46,883 nucleotides of DNA from an uncultured Eubacteriales bacterium (GCA_900315875.1 ONAX01000021.1:1-46883), one strand, 5' to 3'; counted from the stretch's first letter, positions 1-7,989 are shown. Translations and numbers: made by a program. The notes: generated by a model from the letters alone, not told the origin.

Positions 1-131
1 TATCATTCTGTTATTCGGTTGTCAAAGCATGTATAATTTTTTCTTTTTTAAGCCAATTTTGTCAAAATCACCATGTTTGTTCTATTTGGGTAACTACATA
101 CCATTTTTTATAATTTAATTGCTATTTTATC

Positions 132-160
132 TTGACTTCATCAGAATTTTGTGCTATTAT
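132..160 (+). promoter_or_regulatory. sigma-A promoter of the first gene
   Basis: TTGACT at 132-137 and TATTAT at 155-160 are separated by 17 bases, and a TG one base before the -10 box gives an extended -10. It would start transcription about 60 bases before the ATG at 226. The first 130 bases of the window are AT-rich and show nothing else. Confidence 0.7.
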
Positions 161-182
161 AGAGTAAACAAAGAACAAAATT

Positions 183-195
183 ATGCAAGTTGCAT
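183..195. promoter_or_regulatory. palindrome just after the promoter, possible operator
   Basis: ATGCAA-G-TTGCAT is a perfect 6+1+6 palindrome starting 23 bases after the -10 box, close to the expected transcript start. The position suits a repressor site, and the XRE protein encoded at 798 is an obvious candidate binder, but this is inference from position only. Confidence 0.3.
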
Positions 196-225
196 ACTAA
201 TCATTTACAGAAAGGAGGAACAAAA

Positions 226-723
226 ATGACATTCTATTACTTTACGGAAAGGCCACGCATTCGCTTTGGTATTGACTTTGGACACTCAAAAGTTTCTTTT
301 ATTCATTTCAGAGAAGATGTAATCAGAAAACTATCATTCAATGATTCTCCCTCAAGAAAACTATTCATTTTCACAGGTTTTTCCTCTAAAACTCCGCGTC
401 AATATGTACCTTCCCTGGTTGATAAAATTATGCATGCGTTTGATCCTATAGTTATGCCCAAGCCTGTTGAAAATTATGGGCTGGGTAGATGTACTGTGCA
501 TTATAATATCACTGTAAACGCTAAGCATATAAAGAATAGCGAACAATTTGATAATGTTAGCCTACCCTTGCTTATCTATAAAGATTTACAAGGGATATCT
601 CTCTATCTATCAAAAATCATATTGTTATTGTTATCTTTTCGATTATGTAACACGGTTCACCGAAGTACGGTATTTTTGCGACTGATGGACTTTAAATTGG
701 TTGATCGAGGAAAAGCTATATAA
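226..723 (+). CDS. hypothetical protein, 165 aa
   Basis: I do not recognise a family. The ATG at 226 is chosen because AAAGGAGG (211-218) lies just upstream; an in-frame TTG at 190 has no such site. The first half is mixed polar sequence beginning with a FYYFTERPRIRFGIDFGHS segment; around residue 120-145 there is a hydrophobic run (LYLSKIILLLLSF) that could be one membrane segment, after which the sequence is basic. It has its own promoter (132-160) and sits 75 bases before the XRE gene in the same direction. The C-terminal third has less protein-like composition, so an undetected frameshift or an over-long reading is possible. Existence as a gene is supported mainly by promoter and ribosome binding site. 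Confidence 0.5.
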   Translation: MTFYYFTERPRIRFGIDFGHSKVSFIHFREDVIRKLSFNDSPSRKLFIFTGFSSKTPRQYVPSLVDKIMHAFDPIVMPKPVENYGLGRCTVHYNITVNAKHIKNSEQFDNVSLPLLIYKDLQGISLYLSKIILLLLSFRLCNTVHRSTVFLRLMDFKLVDRGKAI

Positions 724-755
724 TTATAGAGCTTTTAAGATCAAATAATGTTATA

Positions 756-780
756 CATCCGAGGTAATCATTTTCGGATG
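756..780 (+). promoter_or_regulatory. hairpin directly before the XRE ribosome binding site
   Basis: CATCCGA (756-762) and TCGGATG (774-780) are exact complements with an 11-base loop, and AAAGGAG of the next gene begins two bases later at 782. There is no T-run, so it is not a terminator. It could influence translation or mark a processed 5' end of the XRE transcript. Confidence 0.35.
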
Positions 781-797
781 CAAAGGAGATGTCAACA

Positions 798-1301
798 ATG
801 GCTAAAAATATTAATCCTGATAGTACAAATGGAGTAATAGCAAACAGGCTTAAACAGCTCAGATTACAAAAAGGATGGTCGCAGATAAGAGCCGCTCAGG
901 AATGCGGTTTGTCTTTGAAAACTTACAGAACTTATGAATTAGCAGAATCTATTCCCTATAGAGCAAAATCAATTGAAGCACTGAGCAGAGGATTTGGAAT
1001 CACACCTGACTACTTTCTTACAAGTATGGATTCTCCAATAATTTCTACTATGTTTTCTTCAAATCCGGAAGATCGTATGAGCAGCGTTCAGGGAACGACA
1101 AGGAATGTTATGACACAGATCAACGCTCTCTTTAGTGGTGGTGAATTGTCTTTAAAAGAAAAGTCAGAAATGATGAGTGCTATATCAGAAATGTATTTCA
1201 AATCAATGAACAGATTTTTAGATAACTCTAATGAAGACCTTGATGAAAACGATGAGGATGATGAAGACGATGAAGATGATGAAGATGACGAAGATATTTG
1301 A
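798..1301 (+). CDS. XRE-family HTH regulator with acidic C-terminal tail
   Basis: A 167-aa cytoplasmic DNA-binding protein. Residues about 10-65 form a lambda-repressor/Cro type helix-turn-helix: a NRLKQLRLQKGWSQIRAAQE start, then a LSLKTYRTYE recognition-helix region and a YFLTS end. The middle is helical, and the last 20 residues are almost only Asp and Glu. The start at 798 is preferred over the in-frame ATG at 789, because the latter overlaps the AAAGGAG box at 782-788. The next gene, 33 bases downstream, encodes an ImmA/IrrE protease; in known pairs such as ImmR/ImmA the protease cleaves or inactivates the XRE repressor. That partnership is inferred from family and neighbourhood. The acidic tail could be a DNA mimic or a degradation tag; its function is not visible. 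Confidence 0.85.
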   Translation: MAKNINPDSTNGVIANRLKQLRLQKGWSQIRAAQECGLSLKTYRTYELAESIPYRAKSIEALSRGFGITPDYFLTSMDSPIISTMFSSNPEDRMSSVQGTTRNVMTQINALFSGGELSLKEKSEMMSAISEMYFKSMNRFLDNSNEDLDENDEDDEDDEDDEDDEDI

Positions 1302-1334
1302 ATAAATAATCTGAGAAAAAATGTGGGAGGAAAA

Positions 1335-1850
1335 ATGCAGTATCAACTACAAAGAATTATTGATATTTCGGATAGATTGGTAGAAAAGTATGGGACAAGG
1401 GATCCCTTTGAAATTGCTGATTGTCTTAATCTTGTGGTTGTACTCAGCAATGAACTGGTAGATTTAAAAGGGATATACATCTATTATAAAGAGATAAAAA
1501 TTGGTTGTTTATCCGTTAATGCATCTCTCGATGATTGTATGAAAAAGGTTGTATGTGCTCACGAAATAGGGCATGATCGGCTGCACAGAAGCATATGTAA
1601 CGGCTTCTTCCCCGAAAGCGATACTCATACGTTGTTTTTAAAAACTGAGTACGAAGCTAATCTATTTGCGGCAAATCTATTGATTTCAGATGACGAATTT
1701 CTTGACTGTGCACAGCTTGGCATGACAAGATTAATGATGGCTTCAGAACTTGATACAGATCCTAATATGATTGATTTTAAAGCGGAAATACTTAAAGCAA
1801 AAGGCTATAATATCAATCTTCAGAATCACTGCACTTTGTTTTTAAAATGA
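1335..1850 (+). CDS. ImmA/IrrE family metallopeptidase
   Basis: A 171-aa protein with the zinc protease motif HEIGH at residues 76-80 (HEXXH), followed about 25 residues later by EYEANLFAANLL, which supplies the third glutamate ligand and is diagnostic of the ImmA/IrrE (DUF955) family. Members cleave or displace a partner XRE repressor, usually in response to DNA damage or phage and mobile-element signals. The upstream XRE gene at 798 is the expected substrate. The ATG at 1335 is chosen over the GTG at 1323 since GGGAGG (1325-1330) is its ribosome binding site. The gene is followed at once by a bidirectional terminator. Confidence 0.88.
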   Translation: MQYQLQRIIDISDRLVEKYGTRDPFEIADCLNLVVVLSNELVDLKGIYIYYKEIKIGCLSVNASLDDCMKKVVCAHEIGHDRLHRSICNGFFPESDTHTLFLKTEYEANLFAANLLISDDEFLDCAQLGMTRLMMASELDTDPNMIDFKAEILKAKGYNINLQNHCTLFLK

Positions 1851-1853
1851 TTA

Positions 1854-1892
1854 AATGGTGATGGACTACTATATTGGTTCCGTCACCATTTT
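1854..1892. terminator. bidirectional terminator between convergent genes
   Basis: AATGGTGA (1854-1861) pairs with TCACCATT (1883-1890) across a 21-base loop and is followed by T residues. It ends the XRE/ImmA operon; the opposing gene stops at 1893, so it may serve both strands. Confidence 0.6.
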
Positions 1893-2879
1893 TCATAACA
1901 TATAATTTGCTAACATTTCGACAGTATCCATTCGTCTGTCGCATTTATCATTCCATGAAGATTGCTGAATAATGTGTATATTGTTGGATGACTTTGTAAA
2001 ACAAAGCAACCCTATATCCGGATTATTTCTGATATACCTCTTCCCTTTGTCGAGTTGTTCATAAGGTACTACTACCCAATAATAATCTGCATAACCCTTA
2101 TATCCCGGAAAATCCGGTTCATCATCCAGTTCGTCATCTTCAAGTTTGATATACAGCATATGAATATTGAATTTATGTTTTTGATGTCCATCAAAGGGTT
2201 TTGTATAGTTTTCAGCAAGGATAAAAGCTCCTCTGAACATTTTTTCCTTTGTAAATTCCGTAAAAAGCTTGTACTTTTTTCTTACTTGTTTTAACGGAAC
2301 CAACCATGCAGGATTACATAAAACAGATCCTATATCAGATAAAGTTGTTGCCTGTGCATTAAAGTTCTGATATGATATCTTTTCAAACTCTTCTTCATCA
2401 TGACGATTGAGTCTTTTTGTCGGCAAACCGTTCTTTTCCCTTTCCTGCTTTTCAAGATTCCAAAGTGTTTGCAGCTCGTTCCTTGAGATACTGCCTGCCT
2501 CTGCTTTATCTACCAGTTCTTTTGCCTCTCTCATATTCCCGGCTGTTATCTTTTCAATCATTGTCAGGACATACGGCACAATGGTAATTTTTTCCAAAGG
2601 AGTAACCGGAAGACTTAATGCTTTGTAATATTCGCAATAGTTTTCATAGAACTTGCCCGATTTCTTCTGAAGCCATAGCAAAGAGAGTGTCACATCATAT
2701 CGCTCTGCAAAACTTTTAAGCCACGCTGTAAAACTCTGATATTCCGGATCGTAAAGTTCTTGTTCTTCAACAGATTTCAATAATTTATATACCTCGACCC
2801 AATACTCTTGCGTTTTTACTAAAGGTTCGATAGTTTTTTCTATCTTTTCAAGTTTTGCTTTCTTTTCGTTATCTTCCAT
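1893..2879 (-). CDS. hypothetical protein, 328 aa, possible nuclease-fold C-terminus
   Basis: No family is recognised with confidence. The N-terminal half is charged, helical sequence that resembles accessory or phage-type proteins (a TQEYWVEVYKLLKS start, then a hydrophobic stretch near LEKITIVPYVLTMIEKI). The last 100 residues have the order KLEDDELDDEPDFPGYKGYADYYWVVVP... then NPDIGLLCF, which recalls the MmcB-like/PD-(D/E)XK layout of an acidic strand, a 'YADYYWVVVP' strand and a 'GLLCF' strand. This is a weak resemblance and is offered only as a lead. A GGGGGAT box precedes the ATG. It is a single gene, converging on the XRE/ImmA operon and divergent from the NYN gene. Confidence 0.7.
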   Translation of the reverse strand: MEDNEKKAKLEKIEKTIEPLVKTQEYWVEVYKLLKSVEEQELYDPEYQSFTAWLKSFAERYDVTLSLLWLQKKSGKFYENYCEYYKALSLPVTPLEKITIVPYVLTMIEKITAGNMREAKELVDKAEAGSISRNELQTLWNLEKQEREKNGLPTKRLNRHDEEEFEKISYQNFNAQATTLSDIGSVLCNPAWLVPLKQVRKKYKLFTEFTKEKMFRGAFILAENYTKPFDGHQKHKFNIHMLYIKLEDDELDDEPDFPGYKGYADYYWVVVPYEQLDKGKRYIRNNPDIGLLCFTKSSNNIHIIQQSSWNDKCDRRMDTVEMLANYML

Positions 2880-2963
2880 CGGTATCCCCCATTTCCAAAC
2901 CCTACATTATATTATATATCTTTTCACGCTGTTTCGTCAATTTAAAATCAAAATAGAAATGAT

Positions 2964-2992
2964 TTGCAAATATTGTAAAAATATAGGATAAT
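2964..2992 (+). promoter_or_regulatory. promoter of the NYN gene
   Basis: TTGCAA (2964-2969), 17-base spacer, GATAAT (2987-2992). It lies 37 bases before the ATG at 3030, which has AAAGGAGG in front of it. Confidence 0.55.
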
Positions 2993-3029
2993 AGAATATA
3001 GACATATAACATAAAGGAGGTCATTTTTA

Positions 3030-4352
3030 ATGGCATATACAAAAACCAATGTAACTATTATAGCATATCTGATTGGAATCAAGATGGATATTGTCCGACA
3101 AATCGGAGAAGAAAATCCGGAGCTTATTGAAAAGCTCAAAGATAACAAATATTGCCGTATTATTCGATATCTATGTAAACTCAGAACAAATCTGATGATG
3201 AATTTCAAAAACACCGATACGGAAATGAGAATGAATCTGAAAAATATCGACAAGCTGCCATGGTTCGATACAGATAATATCAAACAGCTTGAAGAATGGG
3301 GATATCATATTATTAAGCCAAATGGAACTTCCGCAAAATATATGGAAAGCATCAATAAATATATAAGTGATAATATTTCTAATTGCAAAGAGCTATTTTC
3401 TGAATATGTAAACTGGAGTTATATTAAAGATATATTCACTATTCCTAAATTCACTCAGGAAAGGGTAATGAAAAATGAATTTGCGAAATATATGGCTTAT
3501 AGAGAATTCTATCCTTTCCAGCAATATATTCATTGGCAGCCTGAGGACTGCGGTGGCATACTTTTCAATGATTCAAAGTTTTTCTCAATAATATACCGTC
3601 AGCATAATGATATGTATATTTCAAAATCGAACTACAGAGATGCAGACGAAGAAGTAAAAGAAAGGATATATGAATTTATAAATGATACAGACAGCGTAGA
3701 AATTGTAGTAGACTGTGAGAATTCTAACCCATACAAATTATGTAGTGTAATAGCCGGTTTAAAGCGACATGAAATATCCAAAGTTCAAAAGATAATTCTA
3801 TTTGACGATATACATACGGATCCAGGCTGGGATATGATAGATAAATTTGTATCTATACCTGTTGAACATATAATGGTGGATCGTGTCAAAGAACAAAAAA
3901 GCCTTGTCGATATCAAAATGACAGCTACCGTTTGTATGGAACATTACCAGAATCGGGTATCATCATTTTTGTTGTTTTCAAGTGATTCAGATTATTGGGG
4001 GCTAATCTCTTCCCTACCGAATGCTCATTTCCTGATGATGTTTGAATATTCAAAGGTTAGTGAAGCAATTAAGCGAACCTTGGCAGGGCATGAGATTTAC
4101 TTCTGTGCTATTGATGATTTCGGCACAGGAAAGATCGATGAATTCAAAAAATTTGTACTTTTCAGAATGCTTAAAAAATATTTACCTTATCTATTGCAGT
4201 ATAATGGCAAAGAACTTGTAACAAAAATATATCATGAAGCGAAAATCCCGGCTGAACAAAATGAAATGGATAACTTCTATAATAAGTATATCAAGACACT
4301 AAAGTTTGTTGCCGATGACGGCGGCAAGATGTATTTTGAAATTGCAAAATGA
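3030..4352 (+). CDS. NYN/PIN-like domain protein, candidate ribonuclease
   Basis: 440 aa. Residues about 222-355 carry a NYN (LabA/DUF88-type) nuclease core: VEIVVDCEN with D228 and N231, SLVDIKMTATV with D294, and FSSDSDYWGLI with D319 and D321, the usual cluster of acidic residues for metal-dependent RNA cleavage in the PIN-like superfamily. The 220-residue N-terminal part and the C-terminal 90 residues are not recognised; the N-terminus is rich in Lys, Asn and aromatic residues. The gene ends 12 bases before a metallophosphoesterase reading frame in the same direction, so the two probably form an operon. Substrate and role (tRNA turnover, phage defence or RNA processing) are not visible. 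NYN assignment is from motif order alone, but the motif spacing fits well. Confidence 0.75.
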   Translation: MAYTKTNVTIIAYLIGIKMDIVRQIGEENPELIEKLKDNKYCRIIRYLCKLRTNLMMNFKNTDTEMRMNLKNIDKLPWFDTDNIKQLEEWGYHIIKPNGTSAKYMESINKYISDNISNCKELFSEYVNWSYIKDIFTIPKFTQERVMKNEFAKYMAYREFYPFQQYIHWQPEDCGGILFNDSKFFSIIYRQHNDMYISKSNYRDADEEVKERIYEFINDTDSVEIVVDCENSNPYKLCSVIAGLKRHEISKVQKIILFDDIHTDPGWDMIDKFVSIPVEHIMVDRVKEQKSLVDIKMTATVCMEHYQNRVSSFLLFSSDSDYWGLISSLPNAHFLMMFEYSKVSEAIKRTLAGHEIYFCAIDDFGTGKIDEFKKFVLFRMLKKYLPYLLQYNGKELVTKIYHEAKIPAEQNEMDNFYNKYIKTLKFVADDGGKMYFEIAK

Positions 4353-4364
4353 AAGGAGCTAAAA

Positions 4365-5068
4365 ATGAGTATTTACATAACAGGAGACACCCATCGTGAT
4401 TTTGACCGAATATCTTTTTTTGCGAAGAAAACCGCACCACCAAAGATGATATTATGATAATCCTTGGTGATGCAGGCATTAACTATTATCTACTGGGAAT
4501 GGATGATAACCTTAAATACGAATTAAATTCTCTACCGATAATCCTGTTTTGTATCCACGGGAACCATGAGGAAAGACCATATAATATTCCGTCTTACGAA
4601 GAACACAAATGGCATGGTGGAACAGTATATTCAGAGCCAAAATACCCCAGCCTGATCTTTGCAAAAGACAGTGAAATCTATAACTTTAACGGACAGGAAT
4701 ACATCGTTATAGGTGGAGCATACTCGGTTGACAAATACTATCGTCAGATACGTGGATGGCAATGGTTTGCATCGGAACAGCCTACTAATGCGATAAAAGC
4801 CTATGTAGAACAGCAGTTGGATTCTGTTGATTGGAAAATTGATGGTGTACTGACACATACTACCCCAAAAGCGTATGAGCCTACATCGGCTTTTCTGTCG
4901 GGTATTGATCAAAGCAAGGTTGACAAGACAACTGAAATATGGCTTGATACAATCGAGCAAAGGCTCACCTATAAGCATTGGTATGCAGGTCACTTTCACG
5001 TAGACAGTCAAGAAGGTCCGGTAAAGATTATGTTTAAGAGAATCGAAAAATTAGCAGATACATTTTAG
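4365..5068 (+). pseudogene. metallophosphoesterase, single-base frameshift at a T-run
   Basis: The ATG at 4365 (ribosome binding site AAAGGAG, 4352-4358) begins MSIYITGDTHRDF, the first metal motif of calcineurin-like phosphoesterases. That frame stops at 4457. The rest of the enzyme continues in another frame: LGDAG, GNHEE, the THTTP segment and GHFH, ending at 5068. Moving back one base at the seven-T run (4414-4420) gives a continuous protein of about 234 aa through SFFCEENRTTKDD, with all metal-ligand motifs. So one T is missing, or the ribosome or polymerase slips here: the run contains T-TTT-TTT in the reading frame, a classical -1 slippery heptamer. Sequencing error is the simplest alternative. 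The intact enzyme would hydrolyse a phosphoester of unknown identity, and it follows the NYN gene closely. The end overlaps the convergent gene by four bases. Confidence 0.75.
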
Positions 5069-6057
5069 ACTTGATTTAAAAAGGATTTGACATAAGCATT
5101 TAATTCAGATGCCTTACCGTTACACACAGCGGTAGAGATAGAACATCCTTTTTTAATAAGCACTTCTACTATATCTTCACACAGATCCCGATTAACGCTT
5201 TTATGTGTTTGAAACCCAAGCGGAGTTGAAGTTAGAATAATTACATCTGTAGGACTTTTAATCATCGACACAGCATCGTATATACCCGCTAGTATACATT
5301 TATTGGCTGAGCTAGTTTTAATTCCGGTTTTGTTCAGAACCTTACTCTTCCCTTTGTAGAGCAGCAAAGAAATATAACTACCGTTTTCTGCAAAAGCATC
5401 ACAGCTGCCTATCGAGGTAATTATACACTTATCAGAATGCTGTTCTATGAAATATTTTACAGAACAACCATGAGGATAATCCAATAATGTGATATTGTTT
5501 TCGTCAGCTGATGTTTTTTCCTTTCGGAATACAGCAATTTCTTTCAAATGCTGAATAATGAATTCCTGAGCCTCAGTTGTATATCGGTTAGCATAGTATT
5601 CTTCACCTGTAGCTCTTTGTGCTCTTTCAGATATGATTCCAATGCTTTTTCCTGCATCAGTAGCCATTCTGCTTTTTAAATCGGATTTACACAAATAGCC
5701 TTGATCTTCAAGCCAATCATTTATTCTTGCCCCTGACATCTTTTTAGTCCCGTTAGTGGCTGTTACTTTGTTAATATCATCTGCAATATCAGATATTTTG
5801 CGGCTGAATGATGTTGGTTTCAGTTCCCGGATCTGCTCATCTGAAATAAAAAATTCTATATGCGAACGTGATGTTTTATTCTCCATGTTATATATATCTC
5901 GTTCCAATACTTCTGAGATGTATTTAAAACATGCAATGACACGTTGGTTTTGGAATGTTTCCGAATCTATGTTTTCGTTGTCAATGGGATCTACTCCGCT
6001 TATCAGATAATCGACATACATCTTTGCTCGCTTCATCTTAACGATTTCATCGTTCAT
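5065..6057 (-). CDS. hypothetical protein, possible phage-type winged helix plus RNase H-like fold
   Basis: 330 aa, start at the ATG ending at 6057 with GAGGTG just upstream; a GTG at 6066 is inside that box. Residues about 90-180 (ARINDWLEDQGYL, then MATDAGKSIGIISE, GEEYYANRYTTEAQEFIIQHL) resemble the winged-helix found at the C-terminus of phage antirepressors and related proteins. The last 120 residues have the strand-helix pattern of an RNase H fold (GSYISLLLYKGKSKVLNKTG, an Ala/Leu helix, then DVIILTSTPLGF), but the positions where catalytic acids are expected are Ser, Asn or Thr, so any nuclease activity is doubtful. These are weak structural impressions. It is transcribed away from the macro-domain gene and has no operon partner. 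Confidence 0.65.
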   Translation of the reverse strand: MNDEIVKMKRAKMYVDYLISGVDPIDNENIDSETFQNQRVIACFKYISEVLERDIYNMENKTSRSHIEFFISDEQIRELKPTSFSRKISDIADDINKVTATNGTKKMSGARINDWLEDQGYLCKSDLKSRMATDAGKSIGIISERAQRATGEEYYANRYTTEAQEFIIQHLKEIAVFRKEKTSADENNITLLDYPHGCSVKYFIEQHSDKCIITSIGSCDAFAENGSYISLLLYKGKSKVLNKTGIKTSSANKCILAGIYDAVSMIKSPTDVIILTSTPLGFQTHKSVNRDLCEDIVEVLIKKGCSISTAVCNGKASELNAYVKSFLNQV

Positions 6058-6144
6058 GGTAGTCACCTCACAGAATGTATCATATTTTTATTGTACATTC
6101 AATTATTACATGTGTCAATCTACTTTTTGAAAGGACGTCATCTT

Positions 6145-7251
6145 ATGCCTCTCCATATCATTCGAAATGATATTACAAAAATGCAGTGTGATGCTATTGT
6201 AAACGCTGCTAACACCAGTCTTCTTGGAGGAGGTGGTGTGGATGGAATGATACATCGTGCTGCAGGCCCTGAACTGCTTAAAGAATGCCGCACTCTTGGT
6301 GGCTGCAAGACCGGACAGGCAAAGATCACCAAAGGTTATAAGCTGCCTTCTAAATACATCATTCACACCCCCGGACCTGTATGGCAAGGAGGAAATAACG
6401 GTGAAAAGGAGCTTCTTATATCCTGCTACTATAATTCTCTTAAGCTTGCTAAAAATCATAATTGCAGTACGGTTGCATTTCCACTTATCTCTTCCGGCAT
6501 ATACGGCTATCCAAAAGAACAAGCTTTACAGATTGCTTCCGAAACTATAACACAGTTTCTTGCCGAGAAAGCACCTGACATGATCGTCTATATTGTAGTT
6601 TTTGATAAGAACAGCTATCTGATAAGCGAAGGTCTTTATTCCGATATCCGCTCCTTTATTGATGACAAATATGTTGATGAGCTGCATGAGGATCAGACGT
6701 TATTCGGAAGCCGGAGAATGATCAGTAATGAACCAACTTCAATGGCTCTCGATGATTTCGTGTCAGATGAGTGCAGAAAACCTGAACCTCCCGCAAAAAA
6801 AGGATTATTCGGCAGTAAAAGGAAAGCTGTCAGTAAAGAGGAAAGCAAACCATATGCCCTGCTGAGTGAAGAACAGGAACACAAAGATCTGTCTATGATG
6901 CTGCAAAGCATGGATGAAAGCTTTTCGGAAATGCTGCTCAGAAAGATCGACGAAAAAGGCATGAAGGATTCAGAATGCTACAAAAAAGCAAACATAGACA
7001 GAAAGCTGTTTTCAAAGATACGGAGCGACAGACTTTATAAACCCAGCAAAAACACTGCACTTGCATTCGCTATTGCTCTTGAGCTGCCGCTCGATGAAAC
7101 AAAAGATATGCTTCAGAAAGCCGGATTTGCACTGTCCCACTGCGACAAATCCGATATAATCATTGAATACTTTATCGAAAAAGAGATATATGATATTATC
7201 ACGATCAATGAAGCTCTGTTTTCTTTCGACCAGAAGCTGCTTGGTGTGTAA
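6145..7251 (+). CDS. macro-domain protein with C-terminal HTH-like domain
   Basis: 368 aa. Residues 1-170 are a macro domain: an IIRNDITKMQCDAIVNAAN start, then the GGGGVDGMIH loop, TGQAKITKGYKLPSKYIIHTPGP and FPLISSGIYGYP. This group binds ADP-ribose and often removes it from O-acetyl-ADP-ribose or from modified proteins. After a charged linker, residues about 285-345 (KANIDRKLFSKIRSDRLYKPSKNTALAFAIAL, then LPLDETKDMLQKAGFALS) look like an XRE-type helix-turn-helix. A macro domain joined to such a domain suggests a regulator or stress protein sensing ADP-ribose. The ATG at 6145 follows GAAAGGA. The VWA gene follows in the same direction after 96 bases containing two hairpins. The macro assignment is firm; the HTH is probable. 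Confidence 0.88.
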   Translation: MPLHIIRNDITKMQCDAIVNAANTSLLGGGGVDGMIHRAAGPELLKECRTLGGCKTGQAKITKGYKLPSKYIIHTPGPVWQGGNNGEKELLISCYYNSLKLAKNHNCSTVAFPLISSGIYGYPKEQALQIASETITQFLAEKAPDMIVYIVVFDKNSYLISEGLYSDIRSFIDDKYVDELHEDQTLFGSRRMISNEPTSMALDDFVSDECRKPEPPAKKGLFGSKRKAVSKEESKPYALLSEEQEHKDLSMMLQSMDESFSEMLLRKIDEKGMKDSECYKKANIDRKLFSKIRSDRLYKPSKNTALAFAIALELPLDETKDMLQKAGFALSHCDKSDIIIEYFIEKEIYDIITINEALFSFDQKLLGV

Positions 7252-7253
7252 AT

Positions 7254-7270
7254 GTCGCTCCTGAAGCGAC
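7254..7270 (+). promoter_or_regulatory. small hairpin after the macro-domain gene
   Basis: GTCGCT (7254-7259) pairs with AGCGAC (7265-7270) across a 5-base loop, directly after the stop codon. No T-run follows, so it may only stabilise the mRNA end or belong to the larger structure at 7281-7339. Confidence 0.35.
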
Positions 7271-7280
7271 CAAACAAAAG

Positions 7281-7339
7281 CCTCCATAAGCTATAATGTA
7301 ATCACAGGCTAGAAATCCGAACATTATAACTTATGGAGG
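7281..7339 (+). promoter_or_regulatory. long hairpin that sequesters the VWA ribosome binding site
   Basis: Bases 7281-7299 (CCTCCATAAGCTATAATGT) pair with 7321-7339 (ACATTATAACTTATGGAGG) at 18 of 19 positions, around a 21-base loop. The right arm ends in TATGGAGG, which is the ribosome binding site of the gene starting at 7348, so the left arm is a perfect anti-Shine-Dalgarno. Translation of the VWA protein should be off unless the helix is opened by a ligand, temperature, antisense RNA or ribosomes. There is no T-run, so it is not a terminator. Confidence 0.6.
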
Positions 7340-7347
7340 TAATCATT

Positions 7348-7989
7348 ATGAAAAACAACATTACAGAACTGGTATTCATCATCGACAGAAGCGGATCTAT
7401 GGCAGGTCTTGAGAGCGATACTATCGGAGGTTTCAATTCGCTTATCAAAAAGCAGAAGAAAGAAACCGGAAAGTGTTTCGTTTCAACGGTTCTCTTCTCA
7501 AACAACAGTGAGGTAATCCACGACAGAGTTCCGCTTGATAAGATCAACGAAATGACAGACGACGATTATTGCCCCGGTGGATGCACAGCATTAATAGACG
7601 CAATCGGTGGAGCAATCAAGCACATCTCTTTTGTTCACCGCTACATCCGTCCCGAAGATGTCCCGGAACATATAATGTTTGTTATCACAACGGATGGTCT
7701 TGAAAACGCAAGTCATAAATACTCAGCCAAAGAAGTAAAGAAAATGGTCAAAGAAAAGGAAAAGAGCGGATGGGAGTTCCTGTTCATCGGAGCTAACATA
7801 GATTCTGTCGAAACAGCCGGGAATTTCGGTATCCGCAGCGACAGAGCAGTAAACTACCACGCTGATAAAAAAGGAACTTCTGTTCTATATGAAGCTGTCT
7901 GCGCTCAGGTAACGAACCTCAGAAAGAACAAGAAAGTATCTTCAGACTGGGGCAGAGCAATAGAAGAGGATTACGAAAGTCGAAAGTAA
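7348..7989 (+). CDS. von Willebrand factor A domain protein
   Basis: 213 aa, essentially one VWA domain. The metal-ion-dependent adhesion site is complete: DRSGSM at residues 13-18 (DxSxS), a conserved Thr in the GGCTALIDAIGGA segment and TTDGLENAS near residue 115. There is no signal peptide or membrane segment, so it is cytoplasmic, like TerY-type VWA proteins that act as scaffolds in stress and metal-resistance clusters. The ATG at 7348 is used; an in-frame upstream start at 7333 lies in the ribosome binding site. It follows the macro-domain gene in the same direction and may share its function. Expression is probably controlled by the hairpin at 7281-7339. Confidence 0.88.
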   Translation: MKNNITELVFIIDRSGSMAGLESDTIGGFNSLIKKQKKETGKCFVSTVLFSNNSEVIHDRVPLDKINEMTDDDYCPGGCTALIDAIGGAIKHISFVHRYIRPEDVPEHIMFVITTDGLENASHKYSAKEVKKMVKEKEKSGWEFLFIGANIDSVETAGNFGIRSDRAVNYHADKKGTSVLYEAVCAQVTNLRKNKKVSSDWGRAIEEDYESRK

